From NCBI RefSeq assembly GCF_014650035.1, contig NZ_BMUE01000011.1, positions 62,001 through 126,000 on the forward strand: a stretch of 64,000 bases of DNA. Reading direction: 5' to 3'. The translations under genes were made by a program, and so were the position numbers. Each line of letters starts with the position of its first letter. The first letter of the stretch is position 1. The notes below the pieces were generated by a model. It saw nothing but the letters and a program-made list of their open reading frames with translations, had not been told where the DNA came from and did not search any database. Shown here in pieces: positions 39,746 through 49,028 of this stretch. This DNA comes from Streptomyces lucensis JCM 4490 (lineage in GTDB: Bacteria; Actinomycetota; Actinomycetes; Streptomycetales; Streptomycetaceae).

Positions 39746-41458
39746 ATGAGTGTGGACACCAGAACACCCCGCACACCCACGGGGGACCGCTCGTCGGGAT
39801 ACGACGACGCTCCCGCGCTGAGCATGGTGAAGGTGCCGAGCGATCCGGCGCAGGTCATCGTCAATCACGCCAGCTTCCGCGTGCAGCTGGGCGCGTCGGC
39901 GAGGCGGAGCCAATCCCCTCGGATCGCACGGCATCCGAGCGCCACCCAGGACCCGGCCCGGATGGCTGCCGTGGGCACGGCGGGCGTCGCGGCCGCCGGC
40001 CGCCGCCGCCCCGTCGTGTGGAGCGGCAGGTCCGCCCCCGACGACACCGGCGCCCACCGCCTCCTCCAGGCCGTGCGGGGCGGCAGCGTCCGCCACGCCG
40101 ACGAGCCCGTGGCCGGCGCCACCCGGGTCGTCCCGCGCGTGGGGACCGGATACCCGGACGCCTACGGCACGCTGGACCAGACCGTCGAGACCCCCGTCGT
40201 CGGTCACCAGCGCACCGCCGCCGACGCCGACGGAACCCGTCTGCTGCCGCACATGCGCCCGGTCGTCGGCGCCTACGACGAACCCGCGTACCGGGGGCCC
40301 GCCTACGGGAACGACGGGTACGCGGAGGACGAGTACGCCGACGACGGTTACGCCGACGACGGGTACGAGCCGTACGACACCGACCCGGACGGCTACGGCA
40401 CCGACACCCGCGCCCGCGCCCGGCGCAACAGCGACGACCCGGCCCGGCACGCCTACTACCCGGGCCGCCGGATGAACCTCGGATTCGTCCTGCTCCCGCT
40501 GCGCCTCTTCCTCGGCTGCATCTCCATCTACGCCGGGATGAGCAAGCTGTGCGACCCGCTCTACTTCGACGGCGGCAAGCGCGGCTCCATGGTCAAGTGG
40601 CTCAACACCCTGCACCCCTGGGACGTGGCCGAGCCGCTGCGCCAGTTCGCCCTGCACCACCCGGTCGGCTCCGGCCTGGTCATCGCCTTCCTCCAGGTCG
40701 TGGTCGGCGTCCTGACCATCCTCGGCTGCTGGCAGCGCGTGGCCGCGGTGCTCGGCGCCCTGCTCTCGGCCGCCCTGATCGTCACCGTCAGCTGGAAGAC
40801 GGTCCCGGCCTACGACACCCCCGACATCATCTATCTCGCCGCCTGGTCCCCGCTGATCATCGCCGGCGCCCCGGTCTACTCCGTCGACGGCCGTCTCGCC
40901 GGCGGCGCCTGGCGGCGCCTCGGCCCCCGCGCCGACATCTGGGACCTGCGCCGCTTCGTCCTGCGCCGCGGCGCGCTGATCACGTTCGTCACCGTCGGCC
41001 TGACCCTGCTCGTCGGCTCCCTGCTGGGCGGCGCGGTCCGCGACTCCGGCCGGGTGATCGTCCCCGGTCCCGGTGACGCCCCGCGCAACAACGTCCCCGG
41101 CACCCCGCTGCCGCGGGACCCCGGTGAGGAGGAGAACACCCCGTCCGCCTCCGCCTCGCCGACGGGCGGCGCCACTGCGGGCGCGAGCCCCTCGGGCGCG
41201 GCGACGACCCCAAGCGCCACCCGGTCCGCCGGCGGTGCGACCACCGCTCCGAGCCAGACCCAGGGCACCACGGGCCAGGCCCCGCCCCGGCCGTCCTCGC
41301 CCACGGGCGGTGTCCCGAGCGCGACGGCCGGTCCCAGCAGCACGGGCGGCACGGGCACCGGCACCGGTGGCCCGGCGACCGGTGGCGGCACGTCCTCGGG
41401 CGGCGGCAGCGGCTCCTCCACGGGCCAGCCGGGCCTGGTGGGCGGCCTGCTGGGCTAG
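39746..41458 (+). CDS. DoxX family membrane protein with long disordered ends
   Basis: 570 residues. The DoxX-like core (about 245-440) has four predicted TM helices (LGFVLLPLRLFLGCISIYAG; GLVIAFLQVVVGVLTILGCW; VAAVLGALLSAALIVTVSW; ALITFVTVGLTLLVGSLLGG). An N-terminal 240-residue region is rich in Asp/Tyr/Arg, with an acidic repeat YAEDEYADDGYADDGYEPY. The C-terminal about 120 residues are Ser/Thr/Gly/Pro low-complexity. DoxX proteins are often linked to redox or sulfur metabolism. The start at ATG 39746 lacks a clear ribosome site. Function unproven. Confidence 0.85.
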   Translation: MSVDTRTPRTPTGDRSSGYDDAPALSMVKVPSDPAQVIVNHASFRVQLGASARRSQSPRIARHPSATQDPARMAAVGTAGVAAAGRRRPVVWSGRSAPDDTGAHRLLQAVRGGSVRHADEPVAGATRVVPRVGTGYPDAYGTLDQTVETPVVGHQRTAADADGTRLLPHMRPVVGAYDEPAYRGPAYGNDGYAEDEYADDGYADDGYEPYDTDPDGYGTDTRARARRNSDDPARHAYYPGRRMNLGFVLLPLRLFLGCISIYAGMSKLCDPLYFDGGKRGSMVKWLNTLHPWDVAEPLRQFALHHPVGSGLVIAFLQVVVGVLTILGCWQRVAAVLGALLSAALIVTVSWKTVPAYDTPDIIYLAAWSPLIIAGAPVYSVDGRLAGGAWRRLGPRADIWDLRRFVLRRGALITFVTVGLTLLVGSLLGGAVRDSGRVIVPGPGDAPRNNVPGTPLPRDPGEEENTPSASASPTGGATAGASPSGAATTPSATRSAGGATTAPSQTQGTTGQAPPRPSSPTGGVPSATAGPSSTGGTGTGTGGPATGGGTSSGGGSGSSTGQPGLVGGLLG

Positions 41459-41520
41459 CGGCACGGTCGGAACGACGGGCCCCCCGTACCCTCCCGGTAC
41501 GGCGGGCACGGTCGGAACGC

Positions 41521-41560
41521 GACAGGGCCCCCGTACCTTTCCCGGTACGGGGGCCCTGTC
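41521..41560. terminator. Bidirectional terminator between the DoxX and nucleotidyltransferase genes
   Basis: A near-perfect 40-bp palindrome, GACAGGGCCCCCGTACC and its complement around CTTTCC-type loop. A second smaller hairpin (about 41478-41508, CCCCGTACC/GGTACGGCGG) and a repeated GCACGGTCGGAAC precede it. Confidence 0.88.
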
Positions 41561-41576
41561 GTCCGCCTGTGGACGG

Positions 41577-42308
41577 CTAGCGGCCCAGGGCCGCCAGCTC
41601 CTTGGCCGCCTCGCTGAGGTCCTTCGCCGTGTCGATGGCCCGCCAGTAGGCCCCCTGCGGGATGGGGAACCCGGCGAGCTTGCGCTCCCGGGCCAGCCGC
41701 GGGAACGTCGTCCGCTCGTGGTCCCCCCGCTCGGGGAGCATCCCGGCGAACTCCGGCGAGAACACGTACACACCGGCGTTGATCTCGAACGTGGACGGTG
41801 GCGCCTCGATGAAGTCGGTGATGTGCCCGAACCCGTCGGTCTGCACGGCACCCCAGGGAATCCGCGGACGCGCCAGCGCCAGCGTGGCGACGGCGTCCCG
41901 CTCGGTGTGGAAGTCGGCCATGTCCCGCAGGGAGAAGCGGGTCCAGATGTCGCCGTTGGTGGCGTACCAGGGCCGGTCGGGGTGGGGGAGGCGCGCGGCG
42001 GCGTACTTGAGGCCGCCGCCGCGGCCGAGGGGCTCGGTCTCCACGACGGTGGTGACGGAGACGGGCAGGTCGGCCGAGTCCAGCCACTTCTGCAGGACCT
42101 CGGCGAGGTGGCCGCAGGAGACCACCACGTCCGTGACGCCCTCCTCGGCGAGCCAGGTCAACTGGTGGCCGATGATCGGAGTGCCCGTGCCGGGGATCTC
42201 GACCATCGGCTTGGGCCGGTCGTCGGTGTACGGACGCAGTCGGGAGCCCTGGCCACCGGCGAGGATCACGGCTTGGGTGGGGCGCGACGCGGCGTTCGGA
42301 TGGGTCAT
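41577..42308 (-). CDS. Nucleotidyltransferase (sugar-nucleotide pyrophosphorylase-like)
   Basis: 243 residues with the GlmU/RmlA-like Rossmann fold: VILAGGQGSRLRPYTDDRPKPM (14-35) carries the GxGxR nucleotide loop and the catalytic Lys; LYWATNGDIW-like YATNGDIWT contains the metal-binding Asp; VETEPLGRGGGLKYA follows. Products may be an NDP-sugar used for cell-envelope polysaccharide. It is convergent with DoxX and upstream (on the minus strand) of a small membrane protein gene. The specific sugar is unknown. Confidence 0.88.
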   Translation of the reverse strand: MTHPNAASRPTQAVILAGGQGSRLRPYTDDRPKPMVEIPGTGTPIIGHQLTWLAEEGVTDVVVSCGHLAEVLQKWLDSADLPVSVTTVVETEPLGRGGGLKYAAARLPHPDRPWYATNGDIWTRFSLRDMADFHTERDAVATLALARPRIPWGAVQTDGFGHITDFIEAPPSTFEINAGVYVFSPEFAGMLPERGDHERTTFPRLARERKLAGFPIPQGAYWRAIDTAKDLSEAAKELAALGR

Positions 42309-42428
42309 GACCGCACTGTACGTGGCGCCCCGCCACCCCTCGCCGGTGGCAGCCGGCTCATGGGACGCCGTCGCCGGCCTCCCGGCCGGTCCTCGCCCGG
42401 AAACGGGCGGGTGACGGCGCAGCCGGGC

Positions 42429-42890
42429 TCAGCTGTGCGCGGCGAGCACGCCCGAGGCGAAGGCCGTGTCGCACACCGGGCGGGCGTACGACTGGGCGCG
42501 CGAGGCGCCGTAGATGCGCACCGCGGCCTTGCCGAGGGAGCGGGCGATGGAGGAACAGTGCCGGGCCAGCGAGGGGCGTCCGTTGACGGCCTGCTGGAGG
42601 TGCGTGAGGACCACGCCGGGGTCCTTGTGCCGCAGCTCGGTCATCAGGTGGTCGCGGAGCACGTCCTGCGGGGCGTGGGACACCGCCTTGGCGGGAGCCT
42701 CCGCGGCGGTGACGTCCGAGGCGGCCAGCACCGAGCCGGAGGGGCTTCCCGTCCAGTTGACCCGGGTGACGGCGAGGGTCCCGGAGAGCACCAGGAAGAC
42801 GGGCAGGACGAGGGCGAGAGTGCGGCCGATCCGGCGGGCAGGGCCGCCCCGGTGGCCACGTGGCGTCTGAGGGGTGGTGGAGTGCTTCAC
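42429..42890 (-). CDS. Small secreted or single-pass membrane protein
   Basis: 153 residues. A basic N-terminus (residues 1-24) precedes one hydrophobic segment (25-41, LALVLPVFLVLSGTLAV) that could be a signal anchor. The rest (about 45-153) is soluble with two Cys (ARHCSSIARSL; ARPVCDTAFAS) likely to form a disulfide outside the membrane. No family motif recognised beyond a conserved Streptomyces hypothetical. It precedes the nucleotidyltransferase gene on the same strand by 120 bp. Confidence 0.7.
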   Translation of the reverse strand: MKHSTTPQTPRGHRGGPARRIGRTLALVLPVFLVLSGTLAVTRVNWTGSPSGSVLAASDVTAAEAPAKAVSHAPQDVLRDHLMTELRHKDPGVVLTHLQQAVNGRPSLARHCSSIARSLGKAAVRIYGASRAQSYARPVCDTAFASGVLAAHS

Positions 42891-43040
42891 GCGTGTGAGG
42901 GTAGCGTGACGTAATGAATCGGCGACATTGAGTCACCCCTTCGGGGGATGAACTGGCGCCGCTTTCTGGGTAAGGGGTTGACGCGCCGTGCCGTAATCGC
43001 TCGCTGTGCCGGGGTATGCCGGAAGTCCCGTGCGACCGAG

Positions 43041-43073
43041 AAAGGGGCCCCGCGGTGGTCCGCGGAGCCCCTT
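43041..43073 (-). terminator. Stem-loop terminator after msiK
   Basis: AAGGGGCTCCGCGG pairs with CCGCGGGGCCCCTT on the minus strand with a short loop and a following TTTC, 36 bp past the msiK stop. Confidence 0.8.
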
Positions 43074-43108
43074 CCCGGTGATCGGTCGCCCCGGATCCCG
43101 GTCGTGCG

Positions 43109-44245
<1,137 letters not shown>

Positions 44246-44462
44246 GGTGAATGGGCCCCCTTCTACCGGCAGGAACGTGCCGGACGATCCGTTGTAGGAA
44301 GGTGGTCGGTGCGGTCCGCGAGAGCGGACTGGGTCAGGACGGTACCTGCAGATCACCCGGTCTGTCAGTACCCGGCCCCCTGTGAACTTCGCGGAAACTC
44401 TCGACGGGACCGCCCCGGGACGTGGGTACACTGCACACCACGGACGCCGCACACGCGCCCGC

Positions 44463-44536
44463 GCCTCCTTAGCTCAGCTGGCCAGAGCACCGCTCTTGTA
44501 AAGCGAAGGTCGTCGGTTCGAATCCGACAGGGGGCT
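44463..44536 (+). tRNA. tRNA-Thr (TGT anticodon)
   Basis: A complete 74-nt cloverleaf: acceptor GCCTCCT/AGGGGGC, D-arm GCTCAGCTGGCCAGAGC, anticodon arm with CTTGTAA loop (anticodon TGT, so Thr) and T-arm with GGTTCGAATCC. CCA is not encoded. The 3' half and flanking DNA are directly repeated at 48163, which marks it as an integration site. Confidence 0.95.
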
Positions 44537-44655
44537 CTTTCTCTGAGCAGCACGAACGCCCCGAACGATGATCCGTTCGGGGCGTTCGACGTCCACGGGT
44601 GACATCGACCGGGGCGGTCACTCACGGTCGACACGGCGCCTGAGCAGGCGGTCCA
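44495..44655. repeat. Direct repeat, left copy (attL-like)
   Basis: 161 bp from the anticodon loop of tRNA-Thr through its terminator hairpin to the 3' end of the integrase fragment. It is repeated at 48163-48323 at a constant offset of 3,668 bp with only about 7 mismatches seen by eye. Confidence 0.92.
44553..44588. terminator. Terminator hairpin after tRNA-Thr
   Basis: A perfect 15-bp stem CGAACGCCCCGAACG / CGTTCGGGGCGTTCG with loop ATGATC. An identical copy is at 48221-48256 in the right direct repeat. Confidence 0.88.
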
Positions 44656-44905
44656 TGTGGCTGATGGCCTCGCGCTGGGTGTCCGACGTCACGTGCGTGT
44701 AGACGTCCATGGTGCTGATCTGGCTGTGCCCAAGGATCTCCATCACCACGCGGGGCGCGCCGCCAGCCGCGGTGAGAAGCGTGGCGCAGCCGTGCCGGGC
44801 ATCGTGCAGACGGATGCGGTGAAGGCCGGCGGCGTCGGTGATGCGAAAGAACGACCGGTTGACGTTCCGGGGGTCGATCGGGCGGTCGTTGCGTGTCGTG
44901 AAGAC
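44618..44905 (-). pseudogene. Tyrosine integrase, C-terminal fragment
   Basis: The minus strand encodes 95 codons of an integrase C-terminus ending at TGA 44618-44620: YVFTTRNDRPIDPRNVNRSF, then IRLHDARHGCATLL, ILGHSQISTMDVYTHV and REAISHMDRLLRRRVDRE. All catalytic positions of this part are intact: Arg and His in HDARHG, His in LGHSQ and the nucleophile Tyr in DVYTH. Above 44905 the frame reads unrelated residues (QRCDLCSRSS) and soon meets a stop, so the core-binding domain is lost. It is the integrase that used the adjacent tRNA-Thr site. Position and direction (stop facing the tRNA) match pSAM2-type elements. Confidence 0.9.
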
Positions 44906-45063
44906 ATACGAGGACCGGGAGCACAGGTCGCAGCGTTGATCGATTACACGGGCGCAGGTCAGAGACCCGGCCCTTCACTTCTTCGGCTATTGGGGAGCGA
45001 CGTGCGCGGAGCGTGGGCGAATACCTGAGTGCGGCTAGACGTGGATCACGGCAGGATGAGCGG

Positions 45064-45612
45064 ATGAAGCAACCACTTGACGTGCCCGAACTCGCTGCCG
45101 GTGAGGGTTTCACGCTGCGGCCGTGGCGCATGTCGGACCTTGGCCTGGTCCGTGAAGCGTCAGAGGACGATTACATTCCGTTGATCACGACGGTGCCGGC
45201 TCCGTTCTCCGAGGCGGAAGGTGTTGCGTTCGTCGAGCGGCAGTGGGGGCGGGCAACCACCAGGACCGGGTATCCGTTCGTCATCGTCAGCCCTGACGGC
45301 GAGCCGGTCGGCAACGTGGGGCTGTGGCTGAAGGACATGGGACAGGGCCGCGCGTCGCTTGGTTACTGGGTCGTCAAGTCGGCACGAGGCCGGGGTGCTG
45401 CCGGGACCGCGCTTGAGGCAGTTGTCGGCTGGGCCCGACGAGAACTGTGCATCCCCCGGTTGGAGCTCTACGTGGAGCCGTGGAACAGCGCCTCCTGGCG
45501 AACCGCGGAGCGCGTCGGTTTCCAACGCGAGGGCCTGATGAGGAGTTGGCAGCAGGTCGGGACCGAGCGTCGGGACATGTTCATGTACTCGCTGCTGAGC
45601 GACGGGCAGTGA
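45064..45612 (+). CDS. GNAT family N-acetyltransferase (RimJ/RimL-like)
   Basis: 182 residues from ATG 45064. FTLRPWRMSDLGLVREASED begins the GNAT fold; SLGYWVVKSARGRGAAGTAL carries the acetyl-CoA R/QxxGxG/A loop (ARGRGAAG); LELYVEPWNSASWRTAERVG followed by GFQREGLMR is the RimJ/L ending. It acetylates an unknown amine. It is the only intact metabolic gene inside the tRNA-Thr element remnant and so may be cargo. Confidence 0.88.
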   Translation: MKQPLDVPELAAGEGFTLRPWRMSDLGLVREASEDDYIPLITTVPAPFSEAEGVAFVERQWGRATTRTGYPFVIVSPDGEPVGNVGLWLKDMGQGRASLGYWVVKSARGRGAAGTALEAVVGWARRELCIPRLELYVEPWNSASWRTAERVGFQREGLMRSWQQVGTERRDMFMYSLLSDGQ

Positions 45613-45720
45613 GCGGACGACCTCAAGGCCGCGCTCGTCAAGGCTGCGTGCGGCAACTGACACCAGCGGCTGACACCAACAAGCACGCACAGCAGCGGTC
45701 GGCACCGGACCTCAGTGGAC

Positions 45721-45803
45721 GATCGACCGAGGCGTAGGCCCGGTTGACCGACGTCGACGGCCCCCTGTGATCGACCTGATAAGGATGAGGCTAGATCGCA
45801 AGG
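45721..45803. repeat. Dispersed ~84-bp repeat, copy 2 (partner at 14408)
   Basis: Runs from GATCGACCGAGGCG to ATCGCAAGGT and lies about 110 bp past the GNAT gene. The core GTGATCGACCTGATAA is identical to the copy at 14408-14491 in the other island. Confidence 0.8.
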
Positions 45804-45904
45804 TGGGCACGCCTACGGGCGTCGTCTCAACTAACGTGCGACGTCTGCGACTCAACTCGGCCAATGGACTCCACCGACCCGGTTCGACGTGCTAGACACT
45901 TGTC

Positions 45905-46363
45905 ATGGATCCGGGGGTAGTAGCGTTGATCGCGGCACTGGCGAGCCTGATCGGTGGACTAGTGGGTGCTCTCATCGCCAAAAGTGCAACATTAGACGCG
46001 GCATCAATAAACGCGAAGGCACCCGTCGTCACAAAACGCTACGAGGCCCAGCTTGATGCATACAAGGCCTTTCAGAGCGCACTGGATGTACTTCGGCACT
46101 CCCTTACAGCCAATGACTTTGATCGAATTGTTTTCAAGGCGGCCGACCAGGCAGTCCACGACAACATCAATGTGCTCTCGCATCTCGCACCCAAGGACGT
46201 GGCCGAGATCGCGGAGAAAATCGGCTGGACGTGCAGGAAGGTCAGACTAAGGGTCCAAGGTGGACGTAGTGCCTCTACTCGGGCACGTAATGCGGAGTGG
46301 GAAACCTGGATCCAGCCGCAGCGAAAGGCTCTGAATGCGGCTATCCGTAAGAATCATGCCTAA
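45905..46363 (+). CDS. Membrane-anchored hypothetical protein with a TTA codon
   Basis: 152 residues from ATG 45905. Residues 4-25 are a membrane helix (GVVALIAALASLIGGLVGAL), then KSATLDAASINAKAPVVTKR and a helical soluble part (YEAQLDAYKAFQSALDVLRH) ending in basic residues. Base composition is lower in G+C than the neighbours, with AAA, ATT and TTA codons, which suggests recent transfer. Codon 30 is TTA (45992-45994), so translation may depend on bldA. The topology (short N-terminus, one TM, helical cytosolic domain) resembles the two membrane proteins of the 17-18.6 kb island. Function unknown. Confidence 0.6.
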   Translation: MDPGVVALIAALASLIGGLVGALIAKSATLDAASINAKAPVVTKRYEAQLDAYKAFQSALDVLRHSLTANDFDRIVFKAADQAVHDNINVLSHLAPKDVAEIAEKIGWTCRKVRLRVQGGRSASTRARNAEWETWIQPQRKALNAAIRKNHA

Positions 46364-46753
46364 CAGCACGAGTCCGCTTTCGGGCCGTCTGCCAGAGCTA
46401 CGGATCAGATGCTCCCCGTGCCACAACCGTGCCAGAACCAGCGGGGAACCACGGGGAATGACAGGCGCCGACAGGGCCTGTACCTCACCTCCGCCAGAGT
46501 GCTCCTTGCGCAGGTCAGCCACTGGCTCCCCCAACCTCGCTCCTAAGGCGGTGGTCCGAGTCAAGGGATGCCCCAGTTCAGCCTGTTGAGGGGTGAGGCG
46601 TAGCCCAGCCTCAAGTGCTCGACCCTTCGGAAGTCGTGTCACGCCTCCCAGGTACGTTGAGCCGTCAGCCGAGGGGGAACGCTCGCGAGGGAGCGCCCCG
46701 CAACGCGTGGCTGCGGGGCGCCGATCCACTTTCACAACGGGCCCTAGTGGGGT
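46364..46753. other. About 390 bp without a supported gene; contains element-end-like sequence
   Basis: CCGTGCCAGAACCAGCGGGG and AACCACGGGGAA (about 46429-46460) match 16567-16600 at the end of the SCO4402-like gene. A CCGTGCCAGAAAGAGCGGAT variant recurs at about 47144. These short phrases are common at the ends of Streptomyces integrase genes, so this is probably degraded element DNA. Confidence 0.4.
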
Positions 46754-46987
46754 TTAGTCGACCGTCTGCCCGTCGTTCACACCGCCTCTGCAGGTCGGGA
46801 GCATGGGCGTCGACCGATCGATCGTTCCGCCGCCGTCCGTGCACTCACCCGGGGTGACGCTGGCCGGGGTGACGCTGGCCGGGGTGACGCTGCCCGCGGT
46901 GGCGGTGGCGGTGGCGGCGCCTGTGAGGCCGAGTCCGGCGAGGGCTGCCGTGGCGAAGACTGCGGCGAGGATTCGTCGAATGCGCAT
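46754..46987 (-). CDS. Small secreted protein with VTPAS repeats
   Basis: 77 residues from ATG 46987 (GAAAGGCG upstream). A signal peptide (1-31, RILAAVFATAALAGLGLTGA) is followed by three 5-residue repeats (SVTPA, encoded by the 15-bp unit GGGGTGACGCTGGCC) and a short tail with a Cys pair (GECTDGGGTIDRS; LPTCRGG) likely disulfide-bonded. It lies inside the tRNA-Thr element remnant. Small secreted two-Cys proteins of this kind are common in Streptomyces; function unknown. Confidence 0.65.
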   Translation of the reverse strand: MRIRRILAAVFATAALAGLGLTGAATATATAGSVTPASVTPASVTPGECTDGGGTIDRSTPMLPTCRGGVNDGQTVD

Positions 46988-47208
46988 TTGGTTCGCCTTT
47001 CACAGATTGCCTCGGTTGGGGCACTACTCAGCCAATTGTTCATCCATGTGGGTGACACGTCATGTTGGGCCGTTCGATTGACATTGCTGTCGGGTGCGGG
47101 GTCGGTGACGCGACCCGTCAGAGCGGATGGAAGCCCGTGCAACATCCGTGCCAGAAAGAGCGGATCCCAGCGGTCAAGAGCAGTCAAGCGCGACGCCCTC
47201 GCGATTAA

Positions 47209-47640
47209 TCACCAGAGGCCGTTTGCGCTGGTCAGCGTCAACCCCCTCCGTGACGGCCCGGTGATTCCCAAGCCCAAGGCGCTTCGTTGCCGCGGCGGAC
47301 AGATCCCGGGTACTGCTCCCCCCTCGTCGCCGATCAGCTTCGCGGACAGTTCGGCTGCGAGGTCAGCCAAGCCGACCAGGTCCACACCGCGTGGGCCCCG
47401 GACAGAATCACTCGTCCCTCGCACCAATGGAGCCTGACCGCGACGCTGTCCAGGCTGCCCCATATGAACACCGGTTGCCGGCCTACGCTGTGCAGGTCGA
47501 GGTGGCCTTCTTGCCGAAGTGCCGCGTTGTTGTGTGCAAACTCAAGCCAGTCGCGCAGCGAGATGGGGCGTTCCTCGCTGTCCAACCAGTCTGAGGTGGG
47601 CCAAAGGTTTGTACGGCCAAGCCCGCAGTGAGTTGGAGGC
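47209..47640 (-). pseudogene. Frameshifted hypothetical gene remnant
   Basis: On the minus strand one frame reads NLWPTSDWLDSEERPISLRD, WLEFAHNNAALRQEGHLDLH and FIWGSLDSVAVRLHWCEGRV. Near 47398 (GGGGCCCACGC) it loses the frame. A neighbouring frame continues the same protein as PRGVDLVGLADLAAELSAKL then IGDEGG and runs to a stop at 47209. The coherent beta-alpha pattern across the shift shows a once-intact protein of about 140 residues. The family is not recognised. No start codon with a ribosome site is evident. Confidence 0.6.
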
Positions 47641-48162
47641 CGTCCTCGCCCACCGGCGCGCCATCCTCGGCGACACCCCACATGGACACCCTGGACACCC
47701 TCACCACGTGGAAGGTACTCGCGAGCGTTCCGCAGCTTCGTGCGGTCATCAGCCCTGATGGCTGCCCGACCGAGGCTCCGGGTGCCAGGAGGCCGTGACG
47801 GCGGATCCAGGTGTGTCGGATATGAGGTCCCGATTCCCCCCATCATGTCCATATGCGGGCTCGTCACTGGTGGTCTCAGTTGGGGTCTCGATACCCGCCC
47901 GTTTCGTCGCTGCCCGCTCTGGTCCGCCGACGTCCGAGTACGCCCGTGACCAGGGATGGAGCCTCACTCGCAGACGCATGTGGACTCGCCCGGATCAAGG
48001 TCGGACACCTCGTAATGCGTAGGTCCCCGGCGTCGGCGGCACCCTGACGGCAACCGGTGACGGCAACGGCTGTGCACATCCCCGTATCGCGGAGCACTTC
48101 TGCCTACCCGGCAGGTGACGTGCGCGGCCTGAGTGGATGGGCTGTACGACGAGCAGAAAGAT
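47641..48162. other. About 520 bp without a supported gene before the right repeat
   Basis: Mixed short frames without ribosome sites or domain features. It ends at the right direct repeat (48163). I see nothing definite in it. Confidence 0.4.
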
Positions 48163-48323
48163 CTTGTGAGGCGAAGGTCGTGGGTTCGGATCCGACAGGG
48201 GGCTCTTTCTCTGAGCAGCACGAACGCCCCGAACGATGATCCGTTCGGGGCGTTCGACGTCCACGGGTGACATCGACCGGGGTGGTCACTCACGGTGGAC
48301 ACGGCACCTGAGCAGGCGGTCCA
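48163..48323. repeat. Direct repeat, right copy (attR-like, partial tRNA-Thr)
   Basis: It repeats the tRNA-Thr 3' half with changes (TGTGAGGCGAAGGTCGTGGG, GGATCCGACAGGGGGCTC), the terminator hairpin (48221-48256) and the integrase 3' end (to GCAGGCGGTCCA at 48323). The 5' half of the tRNA is absent, so this copy is not a functional tRNA. Confidence 0.92.
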
Positions 48324-48367
48324 AGGGGCACCGCTGTGGCAGACGAACCCGGGCGCCACGCAGCGAG

Positions 48368-48904
48368 TCACACGAACCGGAGCAGCACCACCAGGGCAAT
48401 CGGCGCGGGCAGCACAGCACGTACCACGCGCCACCGGGCGTCCCCGCGCGTGACGAGTGCCAGGAACGCGAGTGAGTACGGAGCCGCCAGCGGAATCGCC
48501 GAGACCAGGCCCACGGTCGTCGACACGTGATGCCCGAAGACCAGGATCGCCCGCAGGGCGGCCCACCCGGCCGCCCCGGCCGTAAGCACCTGAATCGTGA
48601 GCGACCTGCTCCGGTCTCGAACTGCGGTCACGCGGGACTCGGCGATCGTCTCGCGGACGATCATGACGCCCGTCCATGCGAAGAGCGTTGTGACAGCCAG
48701 GATGATGAGCAGCCCGAAGGCGGCGAGGCCGCCGTCACCGAGGATCGAGTCCGGGTGCCAGAAGATCTCGATGATGATCCAGGCGGGAACGCCCAGAACG
48801 ATGCCTGCCGCCCATATGGAGACGATCTCCTTGCCCAGACGGTCCGACCACCACTCTTGCAGGGCCCGCCCCCACAGCAAGATCTTGCGCAGGCTCTCGC
48901 CCAC
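48368..48904 (-). CDS. Four-TM hypothetical membrane protein
   Basis: 178 residues from GTG 48904 (GGGGAGGG upstream). Predicted TM helices: IVSIWAAGIVLGVPAWIIIE, LAAFGLLIILAVTTLFAWTG, LTIQVLTAGAAGWAALRAIL and LVSAIPLAAPYSLAFLALV, with a fifth possible at the C-terminus (LPAPIALVVLLRFV). The linker VRETIAESRVTAVRDRSRS is cytosolic and charged. No family motif seen. It lies just past the right end of the tRNA-Thr element. Confidence 0.65.
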   Translation of the reverse strand: MGESLRKILLWGRALQEWWSDRLGKEIVSIWAAGIVLGVPAWIIIEIFWHPDSILGDGGLAAFGLLIILAVTTLFAWTGVMIVRETIAESRVTAVRDRSRSLTIQVLTAGAAGWAALRAILVFGHHVSTTVGLVSAIPLAAPYSLAFLALVTRGDARWRVVRAVLPAPIALVVLLRFV

Positions 48905-49028
48905 AGGTTCGCCCTCCCCTGACCGCTCGGCATCTTAGGCCGACCTCCGGGAGCGTGGGGAACGCAGGGTGCGCACCTGTCAGGAGCGGTTGCCCAGGAC
49001 TCCCCACGCCCGGCCGCCTCGCGTTCGG

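Noticed and set aside
46247..46735. A 162-codon minus-strand frame overlapping the TTA-bearing membrane gene
   Set aside because: No start signal and no domain; it overlaps the element-end phrases and reads as shadow sequence.
48163..48206. A second tRNA-Thr gene
   Set aside because: Only the 3' half is present, with changes in the anticodon stem and T-arm; it is the right copy of the direct repeat.
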